The notes beneath the pieces are model-generated. The model was not told where the DNA came from, did no database searches, and saw only the letters and a list, made by a program, of their open reading frames with translations. This document shows positions 51,961-62,090 of a DNA stretch of 64,000 bases, piece after piece. The translations under genes were made by a program, and so were the position numbers. This DNA is from Prorocentrum cordatum (taxonomy: Eukaryota > Sar > Dinophyceae > Prorocentrales > Prorocentraceae). Numbering within the stretch: the stretch's first letter is position 1; every line of letters starts with the position of its first letter. The stretch is from NCBI GenBank assembly GCA_963575745.1, contig CAUYUJ010014327.1, forward strand, positions 1,008,111 to 1,072,110, read 5' to 3'.

Positions 51961-53590
51961 CTCCTCCTCATTCCTCCCTCCCCACCCTCAGCATCCTCTT
52001 CCTCTTCCGCCTCCGACTCCTCCTCCATCCCCCCCCCCCTGGGGTACGACGGCCTCCCCAGCCCCTTGTTCCTCTGTATGCTGCCCCGCTTCCATGATCA
52101 CCTCTACTCGCCTGGGCGTCCGTCGTTTCTGGATGGGCTGGTGGGGATACGCGAAGCGTCAAGAATTGTGATTGCGGTTCTTTGTTGTGCCCAGATCGTC
52201 GTCGTCCTCCCTCCTCGAAGTGGATTCGCGGTGGAATCGACACGGATCCGACGAGTTCGACACGGACTCGACGCGGGAGGAGGGTCGGTGCGTCCTTGCG
52301 GTGTCCGGGGGCAGGTCCTGGGAAATCCTCGCAAAAACGGCCGAGGGCTACGAAGCCTGAGCACGAAGCCATTGGGCCAGACTACTTGGCTCCAACAAGA
52401 GTCCCCTAGGAACCTCGCAACAAGAAACATGCGCGTGCACGCCCATCGGCGAGACGAGGTGGGATTTTAGCCTGGCTGAACTAAACATAGAATATTCAAG
52501 GGGATAATTTAGGCGGCATCCCGCCCGGCCCACCGCGGAAGACTACATTGCTAGGCTTCTACGGGGGGGAGGGGGGCTCGGACGGGGCGTCATTCACTCC
52601 CGCTGTCTTCCGCGAGCCTTCCGACGGCCCTCCGCCGTCATCCGCCTCGTTTTACTTCCGTCGGCTTCCGCGAGCGAGCGATGTGATGAAAAATCAAGGA
52701 ACTTTCCTTGGGCCGATGTAGGCTCGGGATAACGCGGGATGAAGCCAGATCAAGCGGGAATCAAGCCAGAAAGGGAATACTGGGCGCAGAAAGACATACA
52801 GGTACTGTGTGTTGAGGGTTGAGGCGCGCGCGTCCGACACGAACATAGCATAGTACTACAAACATATCAGAATGAATCGTTTCCCGAGCGGTAGGTCATA
52901 TAGCGCTCGTCACAGAGCTACTGTAAGATGGCTCGGCGCGCGCGTCGCCGCTGGGGTGCAGACGCACACGTAGTATAAGGATGTGTGGGTGATGCCGAGG
53001 AGGGTCGGCGTATCGATACGCTGTTAGGGCCCAACTCCAGCCTGGGAAGTCCTCGCAAACAAGACTAAAGGCTATTGAACCCGATCAGGAAGCCATTCAG
53101 CTAAGTTAGGCCCAAGATTCAGCGGGATTGCGCTAGATTTACCGGAATTCAGGTCGGACTGATCGGAATTATGAAAAACTAAACGGGATTTGGCAGAATC
53201 ATGCCAGATTCGGCCAGTCGTCGACCGCGGAAATACCAGCCCCGATGCTGAAGTCCACATCCCAGGAATTGCATCCTATCGCAATGCCGCATCGTCAGGC
53301 GACTCTTGGCTGTCCCATCGCACTGCTGTCCGTTTCGGACCCCATGTTCGGGTCGTCGGGTGCGCGTCAAAGCCGGCGGATCCACTTCGGATCCACGGCG
53401 CACCTGCGTCGGCTCGCGTCGGGCACTCAGGAGTACGGAAATCTCAAGGGCAGGCTGGGCCGCCCGAAGATGCAGCGGCAGACTCGGGGCCCGAGGGCAA
53501 CGAGGAGGCAGCTCCTGGGAGGCCTCCGTTGGAACGAGTAGGGGCTGATTACACTTCAAGTCCGAATCGGACGGCATCTGGCCAGATCGG
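51961..53590. other. Mostly single-copy stretch, no gene
   Basis: Lower in simple repeats than its surroundings. A block with GGAAATCCTCGCAAA at 52320 recurs at 53047, and GCCCCGATGCTGAAGTCCAC then AATTGCATCCTA (about 53237-53280) recurs at 63451-63490. CGGGATAACGCGGGATGA-type motifs lie at 52727-52770. No convincing exon. Confidence 0.4.
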
Positions 53591-53598
53591 AAAAGACT

Positions 53599-53804
53599 TC
53601 GGGGATCTTCTGACCCGGGTCAATCCAGACCCAGGTCAGTCGGGCCTTGCAGGATCCTGCAAGATCCTGCAAGGCCCTGCACCCAAACCGGGGTCAATGC
53701 GAAGGATCCTGCAAGATCCTGCAGGATCCTGCACCCAAGCCCAGGTTAGTGCGACCCTGGCCCTGCAGGATCCTGCAAGATCCTGCGCTCTGGCTGACCC
53801 ATAA
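53599..53804. repeat. GATCCTGCA-rich repeat P, copy 2
   Basis: GGGATCTTCTGACCCGGGTC, then repeats of CAGGATCCTGCAAGATCC, ending CTCTGGCTGACCC. Same order as 5392-5590. Confidence 0.85.
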
Positions 53805-53866
53805 CCTCCGTATCACCCGAAGGGTGGTCGTATAGGTATTTCATCGTTGTTGCCATCCTGCCGTAC

Positions 53867-54470
53867 TTATCCTCCTCCTCCTACTCCTCCTCCTCCTCCT
53901 CCTCCTCCTCCTCCTCCTCCTCCTCGTAGTCATCATCCTCTTGCCGAGAGAGGAGAGAGGGAAGAGGATGAGCACGATAATGATGATCATGAGGAGGAAG
54001 AGGAAGGAGGAAAGAGGAGGAAGGTCGGATCTCATGCAGTCAGCAACGGCGACGGGAAGGAGGAAAGAGGAGGAGGAGGAGGAGGAGGAGGAGGAGGAGG
54101 AGGAGGAGGGGGATCGGCCCAGATAGAAGAGCGCGCCGAGTTCGGTGACGGACGTGGTGGTGGCAGTGGGGAGTAGGAGGAGGAGGAGAGGAGAGGAGGA
54201 GGGAGGAGGAGGAGGAGGAGATAGGAGGACAGCACGAGGCGGGCGGGGAGAGAGGAGAGAGGATGAGGAGGAGGAGGCGGCAGGAGGAGGAGGGAGGAGG
54301 AGGGAGAAAAGGAGGAAGGAGGAGAGGGAGGGAAGGAGAGAGGAGGAAGGAGGGAGGGAGGAGGGGTGAGGAGGTAGGAGGAGGAGGGCGGAGGAGGAGG
54401 AGGAGGAGGAGGGAAGGAGGGGAGGAGAGGAGGAGGAGGAGGAGGTGGGAGGAGGGAGGCAAGGCGAAGG
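53867..54470. repeat. CTC array then GAG array
   Basis: Pyrimidine run at 53867-53930, then purine-rich GAG DNA from about 54055 to 54470. Confidence 0.9.
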
Positions 54471-54646
54471 ATACGACGAGACGAGGCCTGAGGAGCGTAC
54501 GCGCAGCCACCCCTTCGCGCGGCGCGGCACGCGCGCTTGGAGGCACCCGCCGCCGGAGGCGCCGCCGGGGGCGCCGCCGGGGGCGCCGAGCGCCCCGCAG
54601 CTGGCGCTGCGGCGCGGCCCGCCGCCTGGGCCCCCGCTGACTACCT

Positions 54647-55370
54647 GCCAGACCACCCCTCCTCCTCCCCTCCTCCTCCCTCCTCCACCTCCCTCCTCCT
54701 CCTGCCATTTCCCCTTCCTCCTCCTCCGCCTCCTCCTCCTCCTCCTCCTCCTCCTCCTGCTCCTCCTCCTCCTCCTCCTCCTCCTCCTCCTCCTGCTCCT
54801 CCTCTTCTCCTCCTCCACCTCCTCCTCCTCCTCCTCCTCCTCCTCCTGTCCATTTTCCCTGTCCTCCTCCTCCGCTTCCTCATCCGCTTCCTCCTCCTCC
54901 TCCTCCTCCTCCTCCTCCTCCCTCCTCCTCCGGCCAGCGCCCACCGCCAGCAGGCCCGAAGGAGCAGGGACGGCGTCCTCGGGGAAAGTCGTGGAAAGTC
55001 CTCCTCCTCTCCCTCTTCCTTCCTCATCCTGCATTTCGGGTTGGGGGGGGGGGTACGGGTTCCACACGTTTGGAGGCCTGGAAATTGGCACCAACACCAA
55101 CACAGGGGGCTGCCTCCACAGGGGGAAGACGATCCTAGATTTCGGTGCTGGTGGTACTATTTCGGTCACCTTGGCAGCCATAATATTACCACCATCACCG
55201 AGATCGGGATCTTCTTCAATCGGTGGAGGCACACCGCCGATCTTGGTGTTGGTGTCAACCTCTAGACCTGCGACACGTGTTTTTGTTCCATGTTCCCCGA
55301 CCCCCCTCCCCCCACTGGAAATGGAGGGCACATCGGGGCCTTCGGGTTGGGTTGGGGTGGTCTGGTGGGC
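54647..55370. mobile_element. Element I, copy 2, expanded and interrupted
   Basis: GCCAGACCACCCC left; CGGGTTGGGTTGGGGTGGTC right. A CTC array (54655-55020) fills the left arm and element K copy 2 sits in the middle. The rest (GCATTTCGGGTTGGGGG, GTACGGGTTCCAC, GGAAATGGAGGGC) matches copy 3. Confidence 0.75.
55070..55272. mobile_element. Element K, copy 2, with short duplication
   Basis: GGAGGCCTGGAAATTGGCAC left; GGTGTCAACCTCTAGACC right. ACACGT lies directly on both sides (55064-55069, 55273-55278). Removing K and one ACACGT restores the TTCCACACGTGTTTTT text seen in element I copy 3 as TTCCACCACGTGTTTTT. Confidence 0.8.
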
Positions 55371-55442
55371 GGCGGCCCGCCACGTCGTGGCCAACGGCGT
55401 CGTCCGTGCCCCGCCCTCCGCCCTCCGCGCTCTGTTTTTCTA

Positions 55443-55598
55443 GTCGGGCATGTTCTCCCACAGACGGAGTTTGGAGGAACAAATGAAAAAATAGTCGACA
55501 AAGAAAATGCTCAAAATGATAAAAAGATCGAAAACATCGTCCCCAGGCTATGTCTCAATAATTTTTGAACTTTCATCCTGTAGAAGACCATGCCCGAC
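55443..55598. mobile_element. Element A, copy 13
   Basis: GTCGGGCATGTTCTCCCAC left, GACCATGCCCGAC right; TA on both sides, though the left lacks the extra base. Interior ACATCGTCCCCAGGCTATG. Confidence 0.8.
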
Positions 55599-55599
55599 T

Positions 55600-56105
55600 T
55601 AATGCTCCGTGCGCCGTTCTCCGTCCGCGTGCGCCTCCTCCGTACGGGAGGTTCGTGTGGCGTCGGCGCGCCCAAAACACGTTTTTTGACATCGCTTCGA
55701 CCGTTCAACCCTGAACCGACCGTGGCCCCGATCGTTCGAACCTGAATTCCGTCGGGTCGTGTGGCGCTACCGTGTCCCTCGGTGTTGCCGCGTCGTTCCG
55801 TCATGCGAAGCTCAACGTTGAACGCCTTCGCTGGCGTCGCTGGCGCGCCATCGCCGCAGGAACCGACCGTAGCCGTCCGATGGCACGGACCTTCCGCACG
55901 CTGCCCCAGTCTCCAATACTTCGCCGATGACCGCTTCATTCCCTCTCCAGATGGGCTCGCGTACCAGTTAAGCCAATAGCGAGCGTAGTGGTGCTCCGCA
56001 GTCCTCCTCCTCCTCCTCACGCACCTAGCTTGCTACTCCTCTCCTCCTCTCCTCCTCCTCCTCACGACGTGGTAAGTGTTGGGTTCCACATTTACTAGCG
56101 CAATG
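55600..56105. other. Stretch without recognised gene
   Basis: A 169-codon minus-strand frame (56020-55511) and a 72-codon plus frame (55761-55979) are open, but neither has recognisable domains. Confidence 0.3.
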
Positions 56106-56107
56106 GG

Positions 56108-56165
56108 AAGGTATGGGTGGGATGGGTAGGATGTCTGATATGGCGCTCGCGCACCTGGCTTGTCC
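56108..56165 (+). repeat. Repeat S, copy 2
   Basis: GGTAGGATGTCTGATATGGC then CGCGCACCTGGCTTGTCCTC. Confidence 0.75.
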
Positions 56166-56770
56166 TCTTCCACAATGAGACACTTGAGCAATGTGGATAC
56201 TGCTCTCCCTCCTCCCCTCAAGTTGTCCAGAAGACCTCCCGCCCCCTCCGCGCGCTGGTTGTTGAGCGCCGTAGTTCGAAGGTTGATGTGTCTCACGGTT
56301 CTTTACCGTTCACTTGTGTTATGTGTTTCAATTTGGTGCTCCCGCTGCAGCGCGGGTGTCGTGTTTCACTGTGGTCCCCCTCTCATTTCCCCGCATCCGC
56401 CTTCCCCTGGTCCTTCTGTGCCTTCCGCTCCTCCTTCCGCGTCAGTCCGTGCTGCTGCTGTTCGTCTCGCCCCAGCGCGGGCAGGCGTTTCGAATCCGAA
56501 TCTGGCTTCGTCGTTGTTGCCCCTTCGCACGTCCCCTCATCGGCCTTCCCCTGGTCCTCATGTCCCTCCCGATCCATCCGCTCGAATTCCTGCTGCTGCT
56601 GTTCGTCCTCGTTGCGTTCCTCCCGCTCATCCTCCTCCTCACCCGCCACCTGCTCCACGTGTGCACGCAGCTCCCCCTTCTTTCCAGATTGCGCACAACA
56701 CGAAGTATTTTTGGGGGTGAGTCACTCAGGTCGGCTATGGCACGCGTCCGCGGATAGAAACCAATCCGCG
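56166..56770. other. Stretch without recognised gene
   Basis: Contains a relative of the CTCCCGCTGCA family near 56330-56370 and a pair of TCCTGTGCCTTCCGC/TTCCCCTGGTCCT blocks at about 56400 and 56555. No gene supported. Confidence 0.35.
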
Positions 56771-56774
56771 CCAC

Positions 56775-56835
56775 GGGAGGTGATGGGAGGGAGAGGTAGG
56801 ATGTCAGATGAGGCGGGCGCGCACCTAGCTTGGCC
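56775..56835 (+). repeat. Repeat S, copy 3, before CTC array
   Basis: GGGAGGGAGAGGTAGGATGT, CAGATGAGGC and GCGCACCTAGCTTGGCC, then a CTC array at 56842-56950. Confidence 0.75.
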
Positions 56836-56841
56836 TCTCCT

Positions 56842-56950
56842 CTCCCCTCCCTCCTCCTCCCACTCTCTCCCTCCTCCTCCTCCTCATCCTCCTCCTCCTC
56901 CTCCTCCTGCTCCTCCTCCTCCTCCTGCTCCTTCTCCGCCTCCTGTTCCT
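56842..56950. repeat. (CTC)n microsatellite
   Basis: CTC array after repeat S copy 3. The 56951-57510 stretch that follows is unassigned except for a CCCGCTGCAGCGTTGGC relative at 57129. Confidence 0.9.
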
Positions 56951-57514
56951 CGTCCCTCCCCTCTTCGACAATTCCCCAATAACAATACTACTCTACTCGC
57001 TTTCCCGACTACGTCCTGGAAAGGCTGCGCCCTCTCCGTGAGCTGTTTTTGCACGTACAAACCTTCACAACAATTGACCACACTGTATGTTGTTCCACTT
57101 GGACAGTTTGTGGTTCTTCAGAATGGTGTCCCGCTGCAGCGTTGGCATTCTTTCAGGCGCGGCGCGCTGCCCTCATCGTTCAGAATTGCGCCCTCGCCCC
57201 AACGCGGCACTGACTTCTGCATCGGAGCAACTCCTCGTCGTCGCCCCCCTTTCCCCATCCTAGCCCTTCACTTGTGGTCATCCTCCAGCGCATTCCGTTC
57301 CACCGACTTCTGCACCTGGTGCTGCGGTTGTTCCTCGTCGTCCTCCTCTTTCTCCAGCTTCTCCATTCAGGGCCACATCCCCAACCCGCGAACCAGTGAA
57401 CATCGGGCCCAGTTTGTAAAGGGAGCGACAGCGGGCCTGGGCGGAGTCGGGGCTGCTACTCCTCCTCCTGCTCTGGCGAGGCTTGTCGGGGCATGTTATG
57501 TTCCATCTATTCCA

Positions 57515-57525
57515 TCTCCTCCTCC

Positions 57526-57568
<43 letters not shown>

Positions 57569-57697
57569 CATCCTCATCCTCATCCTCATCCTCAGCATCA
57601 TCAGCATTACCATCATCATCGTCGTCATCATCATCATCATCATCGTCATCATCATCATCATCAGCAGCAGCATCATCAGCATCAGCAGCAGCATCAG

Positions 57698-57779
<82 letters not shown>

Positions 57780-57913
57780 TGCATCATCATCAGCAGCATC
57801 AGCATCAGCATCATCATCACCATCATCAGCATCATCACCATCATCACCATCATCATCATCAGCATCATCATCATCATCATCCGCCTCCTCCTCCTCATCA
57901 TCATCAGCATCAG

Positions 57914-57951
<38 letters not shown>

Positions 57952-58015
57952 GCCTCCTCCTCATCATCATCATCAGCATCATCATCATCATCATCAGCAT
58001 CAGCATCAGCATCAG

Positions 58016-58076
<61 letters not shown>

Positions 58077-58130
58077 GTCATCATCATAATCCTCCGCCTT
58101 CTCTTCCTCCTCCTCCTCCGCCTCCTCCTC
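57515..58130. repeat. (CAT)n array, about 0.6 kb
   Basis: CAT triplets with CAG and CCT interruptions, ending in a short CTC run. Confidence 0.95.
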
Positions 58131-58255
58131 ATCTAATGTGCTCACCTCCCCTTTCAGCTTGCGCATGACGCGATGGGAACAATGCTTGAGCCCAAGATCC
58201 GCTATGACGCCCGTCGGCAGATAGAGAAAGTGGCCGCGCAAGGAGTTCGACAAGA

Positions 58256-58375
58256 GGGGTAGGGTGTCAGACATGGCGCGAGCGCACCTGGATTGTCCTC
58301 CTCATCCTCCTCATCATCATCCTCCTCCCTGCTCTCTCCTCCCTCCTGCCTTCTCCTCCTCATCCTCTTCATGTC
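58256..58375 (+). repeat. Repeat S, copy 4, with CTC tail
   Basis: GGGTAGGGTGTCAGACATGG, CGCGAGCGCACCTGG, then CTC/CAT-type sequence. Confidence 0.7.
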
Positions 58376-58404
58376 TCTCCACTTCCTGGCGAACGTGTTC
58401 TTCT

Positions 58405-58610
58405 TCGGCGTTTCGACAATTGGCGGAAGGGGGGAAGGGGGGGGGGTCTGGCTCTGGACCTCTGCGTAATGCGACTGCTTGGAACAGTGCGTCCTGTGGG
58501 GGAGGCTCCGCCCGCTCGAAACAGACGCCAAAAACAGCCGGGATCTACTCCACGGGGGGGGTGAAGCGGGGGCTGCGAGGGCCCGCGCCGATCGGCAAAA
58601 CGATGAATAA
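58405..58610. mobile_element. Element H, copy 2
   Basis: GGCGTTTCGACAATTGGCGG, GTGGGGGAGGCTCCGCCCGC, CGGGATCTACTCCACGG and CCCGCGCCGATCGGCAAAAC match copy 1. Confidence 0.65.
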
Positions 58611-59265
58611 GGAAAAACGACGACCTGGTCCTCGTCCTCTCCTCCTGCCCCGCCCCGCCCGCCCGGGGACCGAGGAGGGGGCGGTGGCTACCCACATCCG
58701 CCGCCCGCCACCCCGGCGGCGGTGGACCGAGCAGATGGGGTCCTGCCGGGCCGCGCCGCACCGGCGGGGCGTCGCCGCGCCGCCTGCCTCGGCGACACGT
58801 CGGAGACGCGGCGGCGCCCGTCGGCGCGGAGGAAGCCGAGCTCCAGACCGAGCCGCGTCGCAGAGGAATCGGCGATGCGGCTCGGTCCTGCGACCCCATC
58901 GCCTCGGGCCCCTTTTGGGAGGCAGGGGTCCTCCCTCTCCTCCCCTGCCATGCCTCTCCTCCCTACAGCCGAGCTAGATCGGAGAGGGACCGCGAGACGA
59001 CACAGAACGGAGGGAGGTGGGAAGGCAGATGGACGGGGGGAACGAGGGGCAACCATGGGGGGGGGTGACTGGCTCAAGGGGCCAACATCGATCTGGAATC
59101 GGCGATACATCGCGGACAGATCGGCAATAGGCAATAGGTCCCCGATAGCAAGTCCGCATGTTCCTGGGCGGGGCGGGCTATCGGGTCCCTATCAGCGATG
59201 AGTGGGCGAGTGGGGTTCGATGCATCCCCCCCTGAGCCTATCCCCCCCAAATGTTACCCCTGAAG
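58611..59265. other. Stretch without recognised gene
   Basis: GC-rich. GGAATCGGCGATACATCGCG near 59096 resembles short motifs at 955 and 5370. No gene. Confidence 0.35.
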
Positions 59266-59549
59266 GGGAAGGAGAAGAGCTGGCAGCACGGAGGAGGCTG
59301 GGAGGGCAGATGGGTGAGAAAGGACACAGGAACAAGGAACAGCGGCACCACCACCACCACCACCACCACCACCACCACCAAGACACCCCCCACCCCCGGC
59401 TCGGAGAGACATCGCGGACCTCCTCGCTGGAAGTGGCACCCCTGGTGGTGGTGGTGGTGGTGGTGCCGTGTTCCTTCCCTACCAGCAGGTGGGGGATCGA
59501 GGAGAAGAGCTGGCGGCTCCCACGAAAAACACCCCTGGGGCAATCAAAA
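59266..59549. repeat. GAGCTGGCRGC direct repeats with CAC/GTG runs
   Basis: GGAGAAGAGCTGGC lies at about 59268 and 59505, and GGCTGGCGGCTCCCGCGAA at 59709. A CAC run (59343-59382) and a GTG run (59445-59464) form an inverted pair. Confidence 0.75.
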
Positions 59550-59690
59550 GGTACCGATACCGCTACTCCCCGGACCTCTCCCCGGGTGCGTTCTGACCAG
59601 GACTTCGAGGCGACTCCGGCGGTGGCGACGAGGGCCTCCTGGGAGGCCCAGGAAGGCGACAACGAACGAGGGGGTAGATTTATGGGTACC
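59550..59690. mobile_element. Element J, copy 3
   Basis: GGTACCGATACCGCTACTCC left, TTATGGGTACC right. GCTGGCGGCTCCC(A/G)CGAA lies on both sides as a direct repeat, as with J copy 2. Confidence 0.75.
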
Positions 59691-59738
59691 TTCTCCTCCT
59701 CTGAAAAGGGCTGGCGGCTCCCGCGAAGGTGACTACCT

Positions 59739-59902
59739 ACCAGACCACCCCAACCCAACCCGACGACCCGAATTTCACCGGAATTTCGGGTTCGGGGCGG
59801 TACGGGTTCCACCACGTGTTTTTCAATGTTCCCCGACCCCCCCCACACTGGAAATGGAGGGCCAATTGAGGCCTTCGGGTTGGGTTGGGGTGGCTTGGTG
59901 GG
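59739..59902. mobile_element. Element I, copy 3
   Basis: ACCAGACCACCCCAACCCAA left, GGGTTGGGGTGGCTTGGTGG right. The inverted ends reach about 30 bp. Confidence 0.85.
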
Positions 59903-60690
59903 CGGTGAGAAGGACACCCCCCTCACGCTGCTGGCGCGGGCACGGAAGCGCGCGACGGGCGCTCGGCTCCAGCGCGGCCCTGCGCCGGCCCGCCGGCACT
60001 CGGCTCCAGTGGGCCGCCGTCGGGCGACGAGCCCCAGACTCACAACCACCGCCCCTCTGGCCAGGCCCAGCCTGGAGCCCAGGAGCGGTGCAGTCTGCAG
60101 GGCTGGTTGCTTTCCTTGTGTGCTTCGTTTTTGCCCTGCCTGTTTTCTTGCACCTCCCTGCCAACCAGCGAAAAACGAAGCACGGCCGAAGTCCAGCAAA
60201 ACAGCGTTTGGGCCCAGCCCTGGCATACGGCGTCACCCGACTTCGCGCGTCGCGGCCCGCGGTGCGCGACGCGCGCTTACCCCTTCGCGCCCTCGCGCCC
60301 TCCCGCCGCCCCCCCGGGGAGAAGGGCAGCCGCCCGGGCGCCCGGACCGCGCGGCGCGCGCAGAGCGCGACTGTCTCCCCGCGCCCTGCGGCGGGGGGCC
60401 CCTGGAGGTACGCTGCCCCCCGCGGCTTGGCTTTATGGGGGGGCGCGCACGCCGACCCTGGGCCCGGGCGGGGCCCGGCCAGTGGCCGTGGACGCGCAGA
60501 AGGCCTCGCCGCCCGGCGCCGAGCCCTCGGCCCGCAGAGGTGCACGCCCCGCGGGCCCAGCGGCGCTGCTGCGGGCGGGGCACCGCTGCGGGGAGCGGCG
60601 CGCTGGCACACGGCAGGTCCCCGACGTGGGCGCGGGACCTGAGGCTGGCCGAGGTCGGGAGGCTGGCTCCCTCAGACAAGCACGCTCCAC
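59903..60690. other. GC-rich stretch without recognised gene
   Basis: Very GC-rich; plus and minus frames are open over hundreds of codons because stops are rare. No domain or motif recognised. Confidence 0.4.
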
Positions 60691-60692
60691 TC

Positions 60693-60750
60693 CTCGCAAG
60701 GTAACTACTGGCAAATGGCCTGGATATGCCGCGGGGGATTCAGGATCCAA

Positions 60751-60751
<1 letters not shown>
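60693..60751. mobile_element. Element G, left half
   Basis: CTCGCAAGGTAACTACTGGC, AAATGGCCTGG and GCCGCGGGGGATTCAGGATC match G copies 1-3. The right half seems to be at 63062-63140. Confidence 0.5.
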
Positions 60752-60787
<36 letters not shown>

Positions 60788-60788
60788 G
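60752..60788. repeat. (TA)n microsatellite
   Basis: TATATA run. Confidence 0.95.
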
Positions 60789-60790
60789 TA

Positions 60791-60830
60791 CTAGAATCAC
60801 GCGCGCGCTTCGCGCGCGCTTAGGTTCTAG
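60791..60830. other. 40-bp GC-alternating palindrome
   Basis: CTAGAATCACGCGCGCGC pairs with the complement that ends GTTCTAG. The alternating GC arms could form a hairpin or Z-DNA. Its right end overlaps the stop of the small membrane-protein candidate. Confidence 0.7.
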
Positions 60831-61123
60831 CTAGGATCGTCACCGTCGTCATCATGAACATCACCATCGCCATCATTCCCTCCGCCAGGGCTAATGTACA
60901 TCGTTTCTGGATGCTTCTGGCCGGAATACGAAAGGAGTTTCTGTAGATAGAGTCTCTGGGTGAAGTCGCGGGGCCCCTCAGGATACGTACGGATGCCTCT
61001 GATAATCCCCCAGCGTGCCCCACGAGATGGCCAGAGGGTGCCCGAACAGAACCCGAGGACGTCGACGACGGCGGCGATGAAGACGGCGGCGATCGCGGCG
61101 ACGAAGGTAGCGGCGGTTGCCAT
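60827..61123 (-). CDS. Small membrane protein candidate, 98 residues
   Basis: Unrecognised. It starts MATAATFVAAIAAVFIAAVV, a 20-residue hydrophobic segment that could be a signal anchor or signal peptide. Then a conserved-looking body: CSGTLWPSRGARWGIIRGI, RTYPEGPRDFTQRLYLQK and GQKHPETMYISPGGG. It ends in an acidic Asp/Gly tail. Composition is protein-like with normal aromatic and charged content, unlike nearby repeats; other frames over the same DNA are worse. The ATG at 61123 is the first in frame and gives a hydrophobic start. A possible acceptor (CCTTACAG) lies upstream. The 40-bp palindrome lies at the stop. Function is unknown; no homolog is known to me. Confidence 0.45.
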   Translation of the reverse strand: MATAATFVAAIAAVFIAAVVDVLGFCSGTLWPSRGARWGIIRGIRTYPEGPRDFTQRLYLQKLLSYSGQKHPETMYISPGGGNDGDGDVHDDDGDDPS

Positions 61124-61199
61124 GGGTTAGTACCCAATCAGAGCTTGCCTCTGTAAGGGTCCTGGCGGATTAAAAGGTTCGATGAGGTTCGGCAAGATT

Positions 61200-61300
61200 C
61201 CGGCCCCATGCGGCCGGGCCGGGTGCCCGGGTGCCCGGGTGCCCGGGTGCCCGGTGCCTGGGTGCCTGGGTGCCCGGTGCCCGGGTGCCGGGGTGCCTGG
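61200..61300. repeat. GGGTGCCC minisatellite
   Basis: GTGCCCGG(G)TGCC(T/C)GG units. Confidence 0.9.
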
Positions 61301-61309
61301 GGGTGCCCT

Positions 61310-61590
61310 ATCGCCCTATAGCCCTGTAGCCCTATTGCCCTATAGCCGTATAGCCCTATAGGACTATAGCCCAATAGCCCTATATCCCTATATCCATCTA
61401 GCCCTTTAGCTCTATAGCCCTCTGATCCTATAGCCCTGTAGCCCTATAGCCCCATAGCTCTACAGCCCAACAACCCTATAGCCCAATAGCCGAATAGCCC
61501 ACATAGCCCTATAGCCCTATGGCCCTAGCCCTATAGCCCTATAGCCCTACAGCCCTATAGCCCTGCAGCCCAATAGCCCTGTAGCCCAAG
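61310..61590. repeat. 8-bp ATAGCCCT tandem array
   Basis: Mostly 8-bp ATAGCCCT units with single-base variants. It is near-palindromic around CTATAG. It is not the dinoflagellate telomere unit (TTTAGGG). Confidence 0.9.
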
Positions 61591-61607
61591 TCGTTTTCAT
61601 CCTGAGT

Positions 61608-61690
61608 CGTTTTCTGACGGTCCCGGGAACCTGCGAGGGGCCCCGGAGGCCGAAAATTAACAAAAACCGCCGTCGTGATTTTTCCAAGAC
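61608..61690. repeat. Repeat Y, copy 4
   Basis: GACGGTCCCGGGAACCTGCG, GGAGGCCGAAAATTAACAAA; the complement matches 49240-49320. Confidence 0.6.
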
Positions 61691-61944
61691 GTCGGAGGTC
61701 CAGGTCGTGCTTCCCGCCTCCCCAGACCTCCGACGTCGTAATTTTTGCGACCTCGGGCCCAGGAATCGATTGGGAAAACGCACATGGGAAGGCAAGAAAT
61801 GATGGACCCATCATTTCGTACCTGTGCCTTGATCAGTGGGACGGGCTTCGCACCGCCGCACATCACAAGACACGCTCGAGCGGATCCAGCCGTGGCGACG
61901 TCGGGGACTGCAGAAGGTCGCAAGGACACAGAATGTGAAAGGAA

Positions 61945-62090
61945 GAGAGAGAAAGAGAGAAAGAGAGGGAGAGAGAGACAGACAGACAGAGAGCGAAGGA
62001 GAGAGAGAGAGAGAAAGAGAGATGGAGAGAGAGAGAGAGAGAGAAACAAAAAAAAACAGAGAGAGAGAGGCAGAGAGAGGAAATGGAGAG
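61945..62090. repeat. (GA)n microsatellite
   Basis: GAGAGA array with A-rich interruptions. Confidence 0.95.

Noticed and set aside
55761-55979. Possible reverse transcriptase motif (YFADD)
   Set aside because: No other RT motif lies in frame before or after; the frame is 72 codons and probably chance.
59903-60690. Long overlapping plus and minus open frames in GC-rich DNA
   Set aside because: High GC makes stops rare; composition is Ala/Arg/Pro/Gly with no motif in any frame.
61310-61590. Telomere-like array
   Set aside because: The unit is 8 bp ATAGCCCT, not the TTTAGGG type reported for dinoflagellates, and it is internal.
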